Source of the DNA: Epichloe hybrida
Taxonomy: Eukaryota > Ascomycota > Sordariomycetes > Hypocreales > Clavicipitaceae
Length of the DNA stretch: 64,000 nucleotides
Assembly (NCBI GenBank): GCA_019022495.1
Contig: JAFEKR010000001.1
Location: 1,736,001 to 1,800,000, forward strand
Direction of reading: 5' to 3'
Made by a program: the position numbers and the translations under genes. A model generated the notes under the pieces. That model had not been told where the DNA came from. It worked only from the letters and a program-made list of their open reading frames with translations, and searched no databases. The number at the start of each line of letters is the position of its first letter. The first letter of the stretch is position 1. Shown here piece after piece: positions 37,585 through 49,085 of the stretch.

Positions 37585-39884
37585 TCAAGTGATTTTTTCT
37601 CTCTTGCGGCCTTTGGTCGAATCGTCTTGATCATCCACGAAATGTCCTTTCACAGTATGATGTTGACGCAAATTGTCAGGTCTGGTTTTGTACTGTCTAT
37701 TGCATCCTGGGAAGAGACACTGATAGATCTTTGGCGGTGTCCTGGCATGCTGATGTTTCTGGTGCTTCGCCATGCCATCATGAAACCACTTGAGGTCCCC
37801 TTTTGGTCTTGCTCCCAAGGTATGGTCAGCGGGCATATGCGAGATTAACGAATCATCGTCAGCTAGCAATTCCGCTTCCCGAGTATTCCAATCTTCAATA
37901 CCAAAGCCATCCGGAAGTTCAATTGCCTGCTCGTGCTGCACTGTTGTTAAAACATCAGGCGTTACGAGAGGCTGATCACTTAAGTGCAACAAGCTGGCTC
38001 GGGGGCCCTGCATCACTGACAACATCATCTCAATCCCAAGTGCCTGATGCAGCAGCTTGAGGGTGCCATGACAGCCGGTTCCGCTCGAATCAAGTCTATG
38101 TGCGACCATATGTGCTGCATATAATCATCAAAATCGATATTCATTGACAACTGCAAAATTCATTTGTTAACAAAAGCCAACATTTTTTTCATCATTCGGG
38201 GGAGTCAAACCTTGCCACATTGTATCAATTCAAGCTCGAGATGCCGAAAGGTCCATATATGGTTAGAGTCTAATCTTGTTACAATATCGTCCATAGCCCT
38301 GACGAACGAGGTATGGCTTGGAAATTTGTGTGAAAGGAACACAGTCAGATACTTGGCGCCGTAGGTGAACGGGGAATTAGGCAATGCCGCGAGATTCATA
38401 TCGTTCAAGTGCTGGATGCAAGGGTTTGATGCTTTTATATCAATGCATGTGCTCCAAGCTGTCGCGAGCCACGTTTTAGATTTCCCACATGTTGCTGCGA
38501 TTCGCCAATGACAGGAGATAAATCATATCGCATCACCGTGTCTACTCCAGATGGTGTAGCCTCTGTTGTCTCATTATTTTCTGCAACATTCAAACTCGTA
38601 GGGACTTCGGCAGGTAGCTCTATCAACTCATCCATGCTGCCTGGGCCGTCCATGAAGCGGGCAAAAGCCACTTCGTCATGCTCAGTCTCCAAATGCGGAG
38701 GATGTGGTTGACTGCATGGGAAATCATCTTCAGTTATCGGTACATCATCGGCCGGGGATGTCAAGACTGAGTTGAAGCCATAGGAATGGGCCCACGCTTC
38801 GGACCATGCTGACATTCGTAAGATTGTACAGCTAACAGTGCTCGAGCTGCTGGTAGATCGTACTGGATTGCTCTGTACCAGATATTGGCTTCGGGGTCTA
38901 GATCGGGACCTCTAGTAGTCGAAAACTGCTGTATTTACCTGAAGCCTAGGCTTGGTGGTAATCATGTCTGTGCTCGGCATTTGGAGCTCAACAGGGGCGA
39001 CGGGTTGGTTTTGGAGGTGACGGTTCCCAGTTGATAAGGGCCTTGTCTACTAACGGAGCATGAGTATGGGGGGCCGATTTCCACGAAGAAATAGATCTGG
39101 GGTCGGTATGGTTTGTATAATTGGTCGACGTCGACGATGGCCGCCTAATATAGTCCTCCTGGCACATTTCAGTTTTCTCGGGAATCGACGGGAGCATAAC
39201 CTCGCACGAGTCGATGTCGTGAATTTCATTAGACTTTAATTCAAATTGCTGGTGTGACTCCGTGAGGGAGAAGTAGCTAGGCGGTCCATCTTCGTTCAAT
39301 GGAGTGCCTTGAAAAGTAGTATATTTTGTTCTTCCAAGTGGAAAGAAAACAGAGTTAGCCATGCACATCAACCTCTTTCTCTTTAACGGGTGTCCAAGAC
39401 ATCGGCGACATTTAATGTCATACAGCTGTTCGACTTCGGCACAGTCATAGCACCAGTATTCGAGATGCTCACAGGAGTAGAGATGCTGTAGCATTCACTC
39501 ATGGTTAGGAAAGCGCTGACGACAGCGGAGCAGAGGGCACTCCTTAGTAATCTTGGTCGATGGATTTCGTTTCACTGCAGCCCATGCGATGAATCTATGC
39601 AAAGCGCATTCATCAATCGAGGTCTCACGAGTCCTGTGTGTGGATGTAAGCTCTGGTCGCAGTCCTACTGAGGGCTCTACAACATTGGGACCGGGTCGTT
39701 GTCGGCTTACGCGCAAAATGACTCTTTCTCGGAATCAAAGGACTTGACCAATGCGGATGAAGTCGAAGCACTTCCTGAGCGCCTCAAGCTCAATCGATGA
39801 CCCGTAGGCGTGCGAGCGAAGCGTCGCAAGGCCGAAGCGATGCTGCTGTGTTTTTCAAACGGTGAGTGCTTACCGTTTTCCATT
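37585..39884 (-). pseudogene. Decayed C2H2 zinc-finger protein gene
   Basis: Fragments in order on the - strand look like one ancestral protein. It starts at an ATG at 39884 (MENGKHSPFEKHSS). Next is ECALHRFIAWAAVKRNP and ECPLLRCRQRFPNHE, then an in-frame TGA (39497-39495), after which the same frame continues MLQHLYSCEHLEYWCYDCAEVE. A further frameshift is needed near 38995-39006, an intron follows (donor at 38939), and another frame break lies between 38435 and 38408. A second intron follows near 38210, and a two-base break at about 38110. The end carries a C2H2 finger (YQCLFPGCNRQYKTRPDNLR...HHTVKGH). Several independent lesions argue for a pseudogene rather than one sequencing error. The finger domains suggest DNA or RNA binding. 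Exact exon limits are uncertain. Confidence 0.6.
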
Positions 39885-40826
39885 ATGACAACGGTGAGCA
39901 AGCAAAGAATGGATATTAATCGCACACGGAGATCAACAATTTGGAGATTGGGAAATAGAGGACGAGCCAATAGATTGCCACCCCAGGAGTTCAGTCCATC
40001 TTATCAACTCCCTCTGGCTGAAGAATGAGGCTGGAGGTAGCCAGGCCACCGTGAAGGTCCTGGGAGGCCTTCCCATGGACGGACTGACTTGGGGCAGCCC
40101 TGCACGTTTTGTCGATGTTGCACTGGGATGGTTTTATTCCGCGATCGTGTCCCCTCAAGCTTTTGAAATTTGAATGCATTTCTAGGTGGGTCTCTTGGGC
40201 AGATGCGAAGGTTTCCGGATGAGCGAGCGCCAGATGATGGGGCCTGGAAGTTTTCGTGGCGGAAGGAGCTACCGGTTGTGCCTGGTGGCTGGGATGTCTA
40301 CCTACCCTGTACTCTGTTTCGCTTCTGTGACAGGAACGCCAATCAATTCTCAAATACGGATTAGATCATTTGTCTATGCAGGAGCATAACATGATTGGGT
40401 AGTTCCATGTCTTCTGGACATGCCCGGACAACATTTCCTTGCAAAAGGTACATACAGCAGTTTGAACAGTCACCAAGTTAAACCTCAAGTCCTTGGAGCG
40501 GAAACTGGATCGCGACCGACAAGAAATCAAGTCGCAAATGCGACGATATGAACCAATCAAAGGCAATACTCGTGGGCCATGTGTTAGATGATTTGTGGAA
40601 CTTGCTCGGCTGTTGCATTGGGCGTGGCCGCAATCATTTACATGTACTACATACATCGGTCCAGAGCTGGTTACCTCATGCCTCGGCTCCCCACGACCCC
40701 ATCCATGAATAAACCCCGGACGGGGTCAGAATCGAGCTTTCATTCCTCTCCATCGTTCGCGACTCTCTTCCGTCATTTTCAGCTATTCTTAGCCGACGCA
40801 AGAGAACCGTGGACGAGAAAAATAAA
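39885..40826. other. Intergenic between zinc-finger pseudogene and MDR gene
   Basis: No supported gene. The frames on both strands lack domain character. The right 150 bp, up to 40826, is probably the 5' UTR of the oxidoreductase. Confidence 0.5.
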
Positions 40827-42085
40827 ATGAAAGGAATCGAAGTCAAAGAATATGTCAAGGTATGCACCGTGTCTGCTGGACCCCGCGTCATCTCTGGTCT
40901 TGTCGTCTCTCTGTCTGTATCTTGGAGCTTCAACTAACCCATTGTCCGCAGAGCCCAGCGGAGCTCGAGGTGACGGAGCTGCCGGACCCGGTCCCCAAGG
41001 ATGACGAGTACCTGATTGAGGTCCGCGCTGCGGCTGCCAATTTCTTTGATGTCCTTCAGATTGCTGGTAAATACCAGCATCAGCCGCGTACGCTGCGACG
41101 AACCCCCCCCACCGGATAAGTAACCAGATAAGTAGCCCAGGAGCTAAATGCCTGTTGATGCCATCAGCTTTGCCGTGGATCGCTGGCGCCGAATTCGCCG
41201 GTGTCGTCATATCCACCCCCAAGGGCTCCAAGGGGCCCAAATTCCCCGTGGGAGCTCGCGTGTTTGGCGCCTCACAGGGAGCATATGCCACGAAATGCGT
41301 GGCAAAGGAGGTTGCCATGCTGCCTGTGCCTGAAGGCTGGTCATTCACCGAGGCCGCCGGTCTATTCATCACCGCCCCTACCGGGTACGGAGCCTTGGTC
41401 GTCAGAGCCAATGTCAAGCAGGGAGATCATGTGCTGGTCCATGCTGCCGCGGGTGGTGTCGGTCTGGCGGCCGTCCAAGGTAGAGAAACTCTCCGCGACC
41501 TGACTCCGCGACCTGACTCGAGGACGTTCGTCGGACTGACTTGAGAGCTCTGCAGTCGCGAAAGCATTCGGCGCTACAGTGATCGCAACCGCCTCTACTG
41601 CCCGGAAACTCGAGGTGGCCAAGTCCTTTGGTGCGGACCACGTCCTCGACTACAAGGACCCCGAGTGGCCCGCCAAGGTGAAGAAGCTGACACCCAAGGG
41701 ATGCGGTGTCGATATCGTCTACGACCCTGTCGGCCTGGTCGACAAGTCTACCAAATGCACGGCTTGGAATGGCCGCATTCTCATCGTAGGATTTGCCGGT
41801 GGAGCCATTGAGAAGGTCGCCATGAACAAGGTTCTTTTGAAGAACATCTCGCTCGTGGGCATCCACTGGGGCGCATACAGCGTCAACGAAAGGGAAATCG
41901 TCTCCGTCGTCTGGAATGGCGTCCGGAAGCTGGTAAAGGAGGGAAAGCTCAAGGGCACAGAATTTACGGATGAGGAATTTGTCGGGCTGGATCGAGTCAA
42001 GGATGCGCTGATCGCTTTGTCAGGACGCGGAACATGGGGCAAGGTTGTCGTCAAGATCCCCCAGGAAGGCGTTAGCCGGTTGTAA
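40827..42085 (+). CDS. Zinc-free medium-chain dehydrogenase/quinone oxidoreductase
   Basis: Four exons (40827-40859, 40952-41087, 41168-41479, 41556-42085) encode 336 residues; all junctions keep frame. The N-terminal GroES-like fold includes SPAELEVTELPDPVPKDDEY and RAAAANFFDVLQIAGKY. The Rossmann fold has VLVHAAAGGVGLAAVQ (the A-x-x-G-G-V-G NADPH motif), FGATVIATASTARKLEVAKS and FGADHVLDYKDP. The zinc ligands of alcohol dehydrogenases are not seen, which points to the QOR/zeta-crystallin-like branch. The substrate cannot be told from sequence. No neighbouring biosynthetic genes were seen, so a general detoxifying reductase role is the modest inference. Confidence 0.92.
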
Positions 42086-42469
42086 ATTAAACTTGAATGC
42101 AATTGAACAACGACTTCAAACACCAAAGGAAACACTCAGAGTCTCAGAACCTGTATGCGACCAGACGGCCTTTTTCGGCAGTGACGTACTATACGGCACA
42201 TCAGCCGAGATGCAAATAATGTATGCTCACTAGGTATGCAAAACAAATGCAGGAAAACAACAAGACAAAGAGTGCAAAGCTCACGAAAGATATCCCCACT
42301 ACTAAGCCGTCGCCTCAACCAACCAACACAAGCTTTGGGATTCCCGTCAGTCGCGCATTGCTGTCCAGTCCGCAAGATCTCAAATTATCAAGTCTAGCGC
42401 CTAACCTATGCTAGCTTATGCGTTCGTCTTCTGCGAAATAAGTTAACGATGAATTTAAACATGAGGGCA
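42086..42469. other. Short intergenic region, tail to tail
   Basis: Between the MDR gene (+) and paralogue A (-), so it contains two 3' UTRs. I see nothing else. Confidence 0.6.
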
Positions 42470-43455
42470 TTAGTCGATATCCATAAGCTCCGAGTTCTGC
42501 TTCCCCAGCATCCGAATTATCTCCGCATTAATCTGCTCCTGCCGTTTTGCCTGGTTTACCCGCATTGCTAATTCTGCTCTATCTTTATCCCGCTGCACAC
42601 TAAGTTCTTTTACCTGAGTTCGAAGTTGTTCGTTCTCACCCATTATTTTCTCCATATTATCATTAGTCTTCTTGATCATCCCAAACATGTCATCTATTCG
42701 ATCCCGCTCGTTCTTGATCATGGACTCTAGATTGCCCAAACGCACTTGGTCAATCCCTCGTGTGATATCAACCGCAGTGCCTTCGGGTGGCTCTGTTATG
42801 TCTTCTGTCCCATTTTCGGAACTTCCAGTCGGGACGACAGGTATTAGCTCATCCGGGGCTGCAGCTGCAGGGCTTTCCACAGTATCCTAAACATGCCGGT
42901 TAGCTGCTGGATATCTTAGGCCCGTTTATGCATGCGTATCTATGCATGGGAAAGAAAAAAGAGTCTCACACTGTGTTCTTCTTGTTGCGAATGACATCGT
43001 CGTCGATAAGCCTTATAGGGGATCTTATCCATGCTGATTTCTGGCAGTGGAAGAAGTCCCTTGACTATCGCCCCCATGGTGCCATGGGTTTGTGGAATGA
43101 TTCCCGCAAATCGCGGCTCCAACACATTCGGATGCTCCTGTGCGTATTTCTCAAAAAAAGACCTGCTACTGCACGCAGTTGCACCATAGAGGATCATGAG
43201 GAGCTCCATCTCAGCTATTGTTGGCTGTCGGTGGCACTTTAAAAGGCATCTAATTATCGCGTGTTGAGAGATGCTAGTCGCTGAGGCTCTAAGCGTGATG
43301 TAGCTAAGGACATCGTCAAATCCAGATCTTTCGGTTGTGGTAAGAGAATAGTATTGTGACTCATAAGTTTCGCAGAGTAACTGATATGACAGCCTCTCAA
43401 TAGGATGCCGAGATTGATGTTGGCGGAGTGGGATGAGCGGCTCTTGCGTGGCCAT
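42470..43455 (-). CDS. Paralogue A of an unrecognised coiled-coil protein family
   Basis: Two exons (43455-42970, 42886-42470) encode 300 residues. The start is the first ATG of the frame; the 48 upstream codons have only TTG. Residues 17-145 form a compact domain: ERLSYQLLCETY, QPTIAEMELLMILYG, YAQEHPNVLEPRF and ISMDKIP. The intron follows residue 162 in phase 0. The second exon begins with an Ala/Pro/acidic linker and then a heptad-like coil (about residues 205-295), ending in KQNSELMDID. By eye the domain is about half identical to paralogue B, which starts 893 bp away on the other strand and has the same intron position. I do not recognise the family. No catalytic motif, signal peptide or membrane segment is visible. 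It is probably intracellular and oligomeric. Confidence 0.82.
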
Positions 43456-44348
43456 TCTAGAAGTCTGATAGTATTGAGAGATGGGTATAGTGTAGAAGAG
43501 ATGATAGAAAAGTGCGACGCCAGATAGGGACTTGTTTCGAAAACAGCGCTTATTTGTATAATGGGTCGAGCGTTGATAATGATAGGAGCAAACAAGCAAA
43601 ATGAGAAACCTGCCTTGAGGCGTAGGTCAGAAAGGGATGTTTGAAGAGGATGTTTGAAGAAGGACTTCGTAACCCAGCCTGTGATAACAAATGATGTTTG
43701 ACCAACAGCCAACAGCCGACAGCCGGCAGCCAACAGCTGCATAAACGAGCCTGCCAGCTGCCGTGACTGTGATGTGCCAGCACACAAGGGAGGATCTAAT
43801 TCACATTAATTGCTCCATCTCCGAAGAACAGTCCTTCAACTTACTCGACATTGAGATTCTCCGCGCAAAAGGCCGAAGAAGCTGTTGATTCCGGCCTGAT
43901 AGCCTACCAGTGCTGCTCAAAAATATGTAAACCGCTCGATGTGCCTTTGAAAATAGTTAGACAGCTGGTCTGATACGCGCATGAGCTTGGCTAGTCTTCA
44001 TCTGTACGAGGCAGGTTTAGGTATGCAGGCTAGAGTATCGTCTACGACCAGCATGCATATAGTCTCTCATGCCAGTTTGCCCACCACAAGTGTAGGCAGG
44101 TGTCAAGTAGGTGGTTAGCACTGCAGTCATAAGTTATACCATGTGATATCGCCACCCATGTTGTTATGACGTCTCCTATATCTACAAACGCGTCACGTTC
44201 CTGGGCCTTTATCCTCAGATAAACAAGCAAGCTAGACTCGACACTCCTCTGTCTGCACTTGAATTATATTCAGTTTCAGTGCATATCGTCTCGACCTTGC
44301 TTCAGTCCCCCACCCAATTGCTTTTGCAGCAAAACAAAAACCTCCAAC
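43456..44348. other. Divergent promoter region between paralogues A and B
   Basis: 893 bp between two start codons transcribed away from each other. It contains a short repeat of 'agccaacagccgacagcc' near 43708-43738. A duplication by inversion would explain the arrangement. No other gene is seen. Confidence 0.6.
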
Positions 44349-45406
44349 ATGCAGCTTGATATTGACATATCTGTACCACCAGATACTTCCGAGAATCCTG
44401 TCGAGAAGCTCGCTTATGAGCTTCTTTGCCAGGAGTACAGATCGCGGTATTTGAATCTGTCTTACATAGAGAAGGATGACTTCTGGAGGGTTCTCCAGAA
44501 GGTGACGGTCAAGCCGTCCATGACCTGCGTATCGAAACACACATCCAGTGCTCTGCATTTCAACCGACCACCTACTGTAGCCGAGTTCGAGCTCTTGGCC
44601 ATACTTTACGGCGTACATGCCTGCGCCAACCGCCATTGGTTCCGAGCATACGCCGCCGAACATCCAGAGATCCTTGAGCCACGGTTCATCGGCGTTATCG
44701 CCCAGATTGGGAAGTGCGAATTGAAAAACATCATACAAGGTAGAATCACAATGCCGAGAATTTCCATGCGCAAGATTCCATTTGGGCACCACCGAAGTGT
44801 ACGACGCGGAGCTCGGCCACCATTATCTCGTGGCGCGGTATTGGTAAGCATGACCTTGCAGTTTGCGGGATGAAGATTCAGATTCACTGACACATCAAGA
44901 CACATTCATCAATAGGAACAAACAATCCGCAGAGACCGACACCCTCAACTCACGACTCGGGCTCTACTGTTCCCGAGTCAGCCCCCCCAGTGCCAGAGAA
45001 CTCACCGGCAGCTCCCTTCGTCGAGGTCGCCGACAGCGAAGATTCAGGTGGAGAAGATGACACGATCAAGGCTGAGTATGTTGAGGAAATTCTGGTGCCC
45101 TCACGCGACATCACCATTGCCGCCGATTCACCAACGCTTAACCTGGAAGATGTCGCCACAAAGCTTCAGTCGTTCGTGACGCAAAGCACCGCGGCCGTGC
45201 AAAACTTGCATGATGCGCTCAGATCATTCGAAAGGAAACTTGCGTGGTTGGGCAACAAGCTCGACTGCATGGAGACTCGTAACCATGGCGTTGCAAGTGA
45301 GATTAGCAACTTGGGGATCAGTCACTGGACTCTGCGTCGGGACCACACAGACCTGCAGAGACGACATGCCCAGCTTTGCGAAGTGATAAGGTCATCTGCA
45401 ACGTGA
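44349..45406 (+). CDS. Paralogue B of an unrecognised coiled-coil protein family
   Basis: Two exons (44349-44843, 44933-45406) encode 322 residues. The domain at residues 17-145 parallels paralogue A: EKLAYELLCQEY, RPPTVAEFELLAILYG, YAAEHPEILEPRF and ISMRKIP. The intron follows residue 165 in phase 0, matching paralogue A. Of the two AG acceptors available, the one at 44932 keeps frame. The second exon starts with a Pro/Ser linker (RPTPSTHDSGSTVPESAP), then an acidic stretch (EVADSEDSGGEDDTIKAEYVEE). A coiled coil (about residues 225-318) follows: LQSFVTQSTAAVQNLHDALR and RRDHTDLQRRHAQLCEVIRS. The linkers of A and B differ more than the domain. The function is unknown. Confidence 0.82.
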
Positions 45407-45946
45407 GAACACCGGGGAGCATGTCCATTTGAAGCAGTGGCGTACATTGAAAGGTTGGTGAAGAAATGACTGAGACGAGTGTAAGGATGATGATTTGTAA
45501 GAATGGTGTCGGGAACTCTGAATACGCGGGTTGGGTTGTGTGGTCCGGGTTCGGAAAGTAGTTTGTGAAACATGGGACTGGTTCTAAAATGACTGATTAA
45601 TGAGCCAACAAAGAGACATGAGCTTTGTCCAAATCACCTCGTTCTAAGCGCGCCCTCCCTGGCGTCGTATCTGGCGTCGCTCGAAAGCCTTCAGCGGGGC
45701 AACTTCCCACCAGACGGGAACGCCTCGCAACATTCCGTATATTACAATCAGTAGAAAAATCTAGAACCCACATTCATCAACCATCCCACACCCATTGGTC
45801 TGCGATCTACGGATTAGCTTCCCTCCGTCTACATTAACATCTGCAGCTACTCCGTACAAAGCTCCCATCCCCTCGCCCACGAAACACAAAGGAGCCAAAG
45901 CGCAAAACACCGCGGGAGAAGGGTGCCTCTCACGAATCCACGAACC
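45407..45946. other. Intergenic between paralogue B and E2 gene
   Basis: Contains the paralogue B 3' UTR and the E2 promoter, with one CTACTCCGTACA site at 45847-45858. No supported gene. Confidence 0.5.
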
Positions 45947-46612
45947 ATGGCATGGGTCCAATCTCCAGCTGCCTCGCTTCTCGGGCGACAGCTCAAAGAG
46001 ATTCAATCGAGCAAGGACCTCCAAGGCGTGTCGTGCGGCCTCGTGAACGACAGCAACATATTCGAATGGGAGGTCATGCTCATGATAAACGACGATTGCA
46101 AGTATTACGGCGGTGGGTGTAATTTCCGTTCCCTTGACCACCCAAACAACTCCTTGCCACACACCCCCCTCCCTAAAAAAAAAAAGAAGAATAAAGAACA
46201 AAAGAAGAGAACCCCGTGGCCAGACTAACGATCCATTCCATGTGCAGGAGGCAACTTTCGCGCCGTACTCGTCTTCCCCCATACGTACCCTCACATGCCA
46301 CCCTCTCTGACCTTCCAAGCGCCGATCCCGTTCCACCCAAATATATATCCGGAAGGCAGGCTCTGCATATCGATCTTGCATCCGCCCGAGGAGGATGAAT
46401 ACGGATACGAAGCGGCTTCAGAGCGATGGAGCCCCGTCCAGAGCCCGGAAACCATTCTCGTCAGCACAATCAGCTTGTTTCATGATCCCAACATCGACAG
46501 TCCTGCGAATGTCGAGGCCGCGAGGATGCTGCGAGAGGAAAAGGAGGGAAAACATAAGGATTTCAGAAGACAGTGCAGGAAGTGTGTGAGGGAGAGCCTA
46601 GGCGAGGACTAG
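45947..46612 (+). CDS. ubc15: Ubiquitin-conjugating enzyme E2 (UBE2G1/Ubc15-like)
   Basis: Two exons (45947-46112, 46248-46612) encode 176 residues. The E2 fold is complete: N-terminal helix (LLGRQLKEIQSSKD), a PHTYPHMPPSLTF segment, the HPN tripeptide (FHPNIY) and the active-site Cys95 in GRLCISIL. It is followed by the acidic insertion HPPEEDEYGYEAASERW, which is typical of the UBE2G/Cdc34 group. Of these, UBE2G1 and fission-yeast Ubc15 fit best, by the DEYGYE and DSPANVEAA segments. The ending RESLGED is basic to acidic. It transfers ubiquitin from E1 to substrates with E3s, and members of this group often act in ER-linked degradation. The intron contains an A-rich stretch. Confidence 0.94.
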
Positions 46613-46907
46613 GATGGGGACATGTATAATTCAGGGATGGACATTTTTTGGGCACAGCATGGTGTTCTGTAGCACAGCGGCGTTATATTGATGGGTCAAG
46701 TCGTTTTGGGGAATTGGTTAAACCTTAGCGGTGCAAGGCGGTACGGTATAATCTTGTGTTTTATGATGAAGGTTATGGTTGTGGGTTGCCACAGTACACA
46801 CGAGTCATCTACTGAGCAGCTGCAGTGTACTGTGACTGTGCAAAAATGTTTGCAGATCAATCTTTGTTGATGATGCATCTTCAAGATTTCAGTGACGGAA
46901 AACAGTC

Positions 46908-48461
46908 CTATTTGCTGTCCGACAGGCCAATGAGCCCTGTCATGACCCTGTCCCATTCCTCATTCCATCTCAATGACCCTTCCTCGATAGCCCCCTTCTT
47001 CAGGCTGGCCAGCTCCTTCTGCCCCTGCTGACTGAATAACCTCTGCAGGATGTCCCTGAGCTGTGAGGCTGTTTCGAAGCCGCATCCATTCTGACGCTCC
47101 TTCACAAGTTCGCCAAAGCTTTCGAAGGCGGAATACGCCGCGACAGGCAAGCCTGCTCCAAACATGTCGACAACCTTCATGGGCAGATCAACTCCTGAGC
47201 TAGACTTGTGGAGAGAGATGCCGAGATCGGCACAGGCGAGAAGTGTGGCATAGTCGCGGTTTGAAAGCCAAGCTGTGAGGACTTTGATTCCTGGAAGACG
47301 TCCGTTGTCCTGGATTTGCTGGATCAAATCCAGATACTTTTGCTTCTCGGGGCCTTTACCGGTGATGATGGCCAAAATAGGAGATGGCGGCTCCCTTGAC
47401 GCATCCTCTTCGCTTGGATTCGCGTATGAGACTAAAGCTTCGAGTAGGATACTGAAATCCTCATCCGGGGTCCACGACGTGCTGCTTACAATGAGGCGCA
47501 TATTGCCGTCCAGAATGTTCTTGGCGTGTGGTTTGGTCTCTGGGAGGCGCCCGAGGAATTCCTGTCTCGCTTCTACAGAGTCGACTGGCTGAAAGAGTTC
47601 TGCGGGTCGGTCATGTAACGTGTAAACCGGGCTTCGCAGGTTGAAGCGTCGGCCACGGAGTTCACGAGCCATGGCGTCTGTGACAGCGAGATTGGCGTTT
47701 CCGAGAAACTTTCCCAGAATAATTTCATACCACTTGTAGAACGGTACAAAGACTGCGTAAAGTGACTTCTGGGCGAGAATCGTGTGTCCATAATTGTGCC
47801 AGTCAATAACGACTTTGCTACCTCGGACAAGGGACACGAAAAGGGCTACATGAAAAGTAGGAATTGATGGCGGGTTCTGCGCCGGTCAGCAAGCATATCC
47901 GTCATTGCCGACTGCAGAGTTGCTCTGTGTCAAAATACCTGAATGATGATCCATTGCGCCGCTGGTGTCGCCCACATCATGGCATAAAACAAGGTCCAGA
48001 ACTGTTGGATCACTTTACACGGAACGTTGAGGAAGAAGGGCAGCGTGCCCCAGGCGATCCATTCCGGTTGCGGCGCGAGAGCGTACATGGACACTCGTTC
48101 ATTGCCAATGAGATCAGGGTGTCTCGAGGTTTCTGTGATGAAGAGGTCGAGGTTAGCGCGCGGAAAAGACGCAGGTTTCCCGGTCCACACGTAGGATCCC
48201 ACCTTTGTAGGCGATGATATCAACCTTTCTCCCATGCTTGGCAACGCTGATGGCATGGTACTGCATGCGCGGGCTTCGACCAATGTCGCCCAGAACCAAG
48301 ATCTGGATGTGGTTGTCCTCGGGGTTTTGTGGTGGCCTGTAGCGACTTGGGATGACTCGGTAGAGTGCCGAGGCGAGCCATGCCAGAGCCTTGACGCCAT
48401 ACTTGAGAGCAAAGACGGAGAAAATGCCCCCAAGAGCGGAAAGGAGAAAAGGGACAAACAT
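46908..48461 (-). CDS. alg1: ALG1 beta-1,4-mannosyltransferase (dolichol-linked oligosaccharide assembly)
   Basis: Three exons on the - strand (48461-48203, 48132-47939, 47876-46908) give 473 residues. The N-terminus is one hydrophobic anchor ([17 protein letters not shown]) and would sit on the cytosolic ER face. Family landmarks: [34 protein letters not shown] joined across the intron, [11 protein letters not shown], then in the GT33-type C-terminal half [47 protein letters not shown] and GEL. Alg1 adds the first mannose to chitobiosyl-diphosphodolichol in N-glycan synthesis. Frame is kept at both introns. Another ATG in frame at 48506 would add 15 basic residues. The gene is divergent from the dynamin gene. 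Confidence 0.95.
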
Positions 48462-49085
48462 GGTTATGCTCGAATCCGATCGTTTATTCTGACGAGGCAG
48501 GCGCATGGGGGGGGTGGAGATGGCCACGGCGACAGCGGGAGAAATCGGAGGAAATGCCTGGTCTGGTCTGGTCTGGTCTTGCTTCTGCTACAGATTCGGC
48601 ACGACCAACAAATCGGTGCATCTGCCAGCTTCACTTTTCATTGACGAGAATCAGTTGCTCCCATCCGCACAGAGTATGCACTGCTTCTTTCGACCTCAAG
48701 TCAGCTCAGGTGCGATCCTTGACGTGATGGCCGCCTTCTCGAAACGTCGTTTCTTTGCAAACAAGTGCTTATCGATGCACAAGCGACAGGCTAATAAAGT
48801 CCACCAGTCAGTCACGCGGGAGCGCTTGTCGCCTCCCATTCACAGCTGACAGGGTCCATCATCAATTCATCTCGCGTATGACAAGGCCTGCAGATTCTGA
48901 ATCAAACGAGGTTACGTTGGCAGGCCGGACCTCCTGTTCATATACAACTTAATCATAATATGTAATGGGATCAACACCAGCACTCCCAGCAACCCTTCTG
49001 CCTCAGACTCTGTCAATTCCCAATCCTTCTATTTATTTTACACCAGTAGCGAGGGCCGGCAACCGATGGGCCAAATCTGACAAAA
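48462..49085. other. Divergent promoter region between ALG1 and dynamin gene
   Basis: About 620 bp. It holds a GGTCT-type tandem (ggtctggtctggtctggtct) near 48559-48580. No supported gene. Confidence 0.55.
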
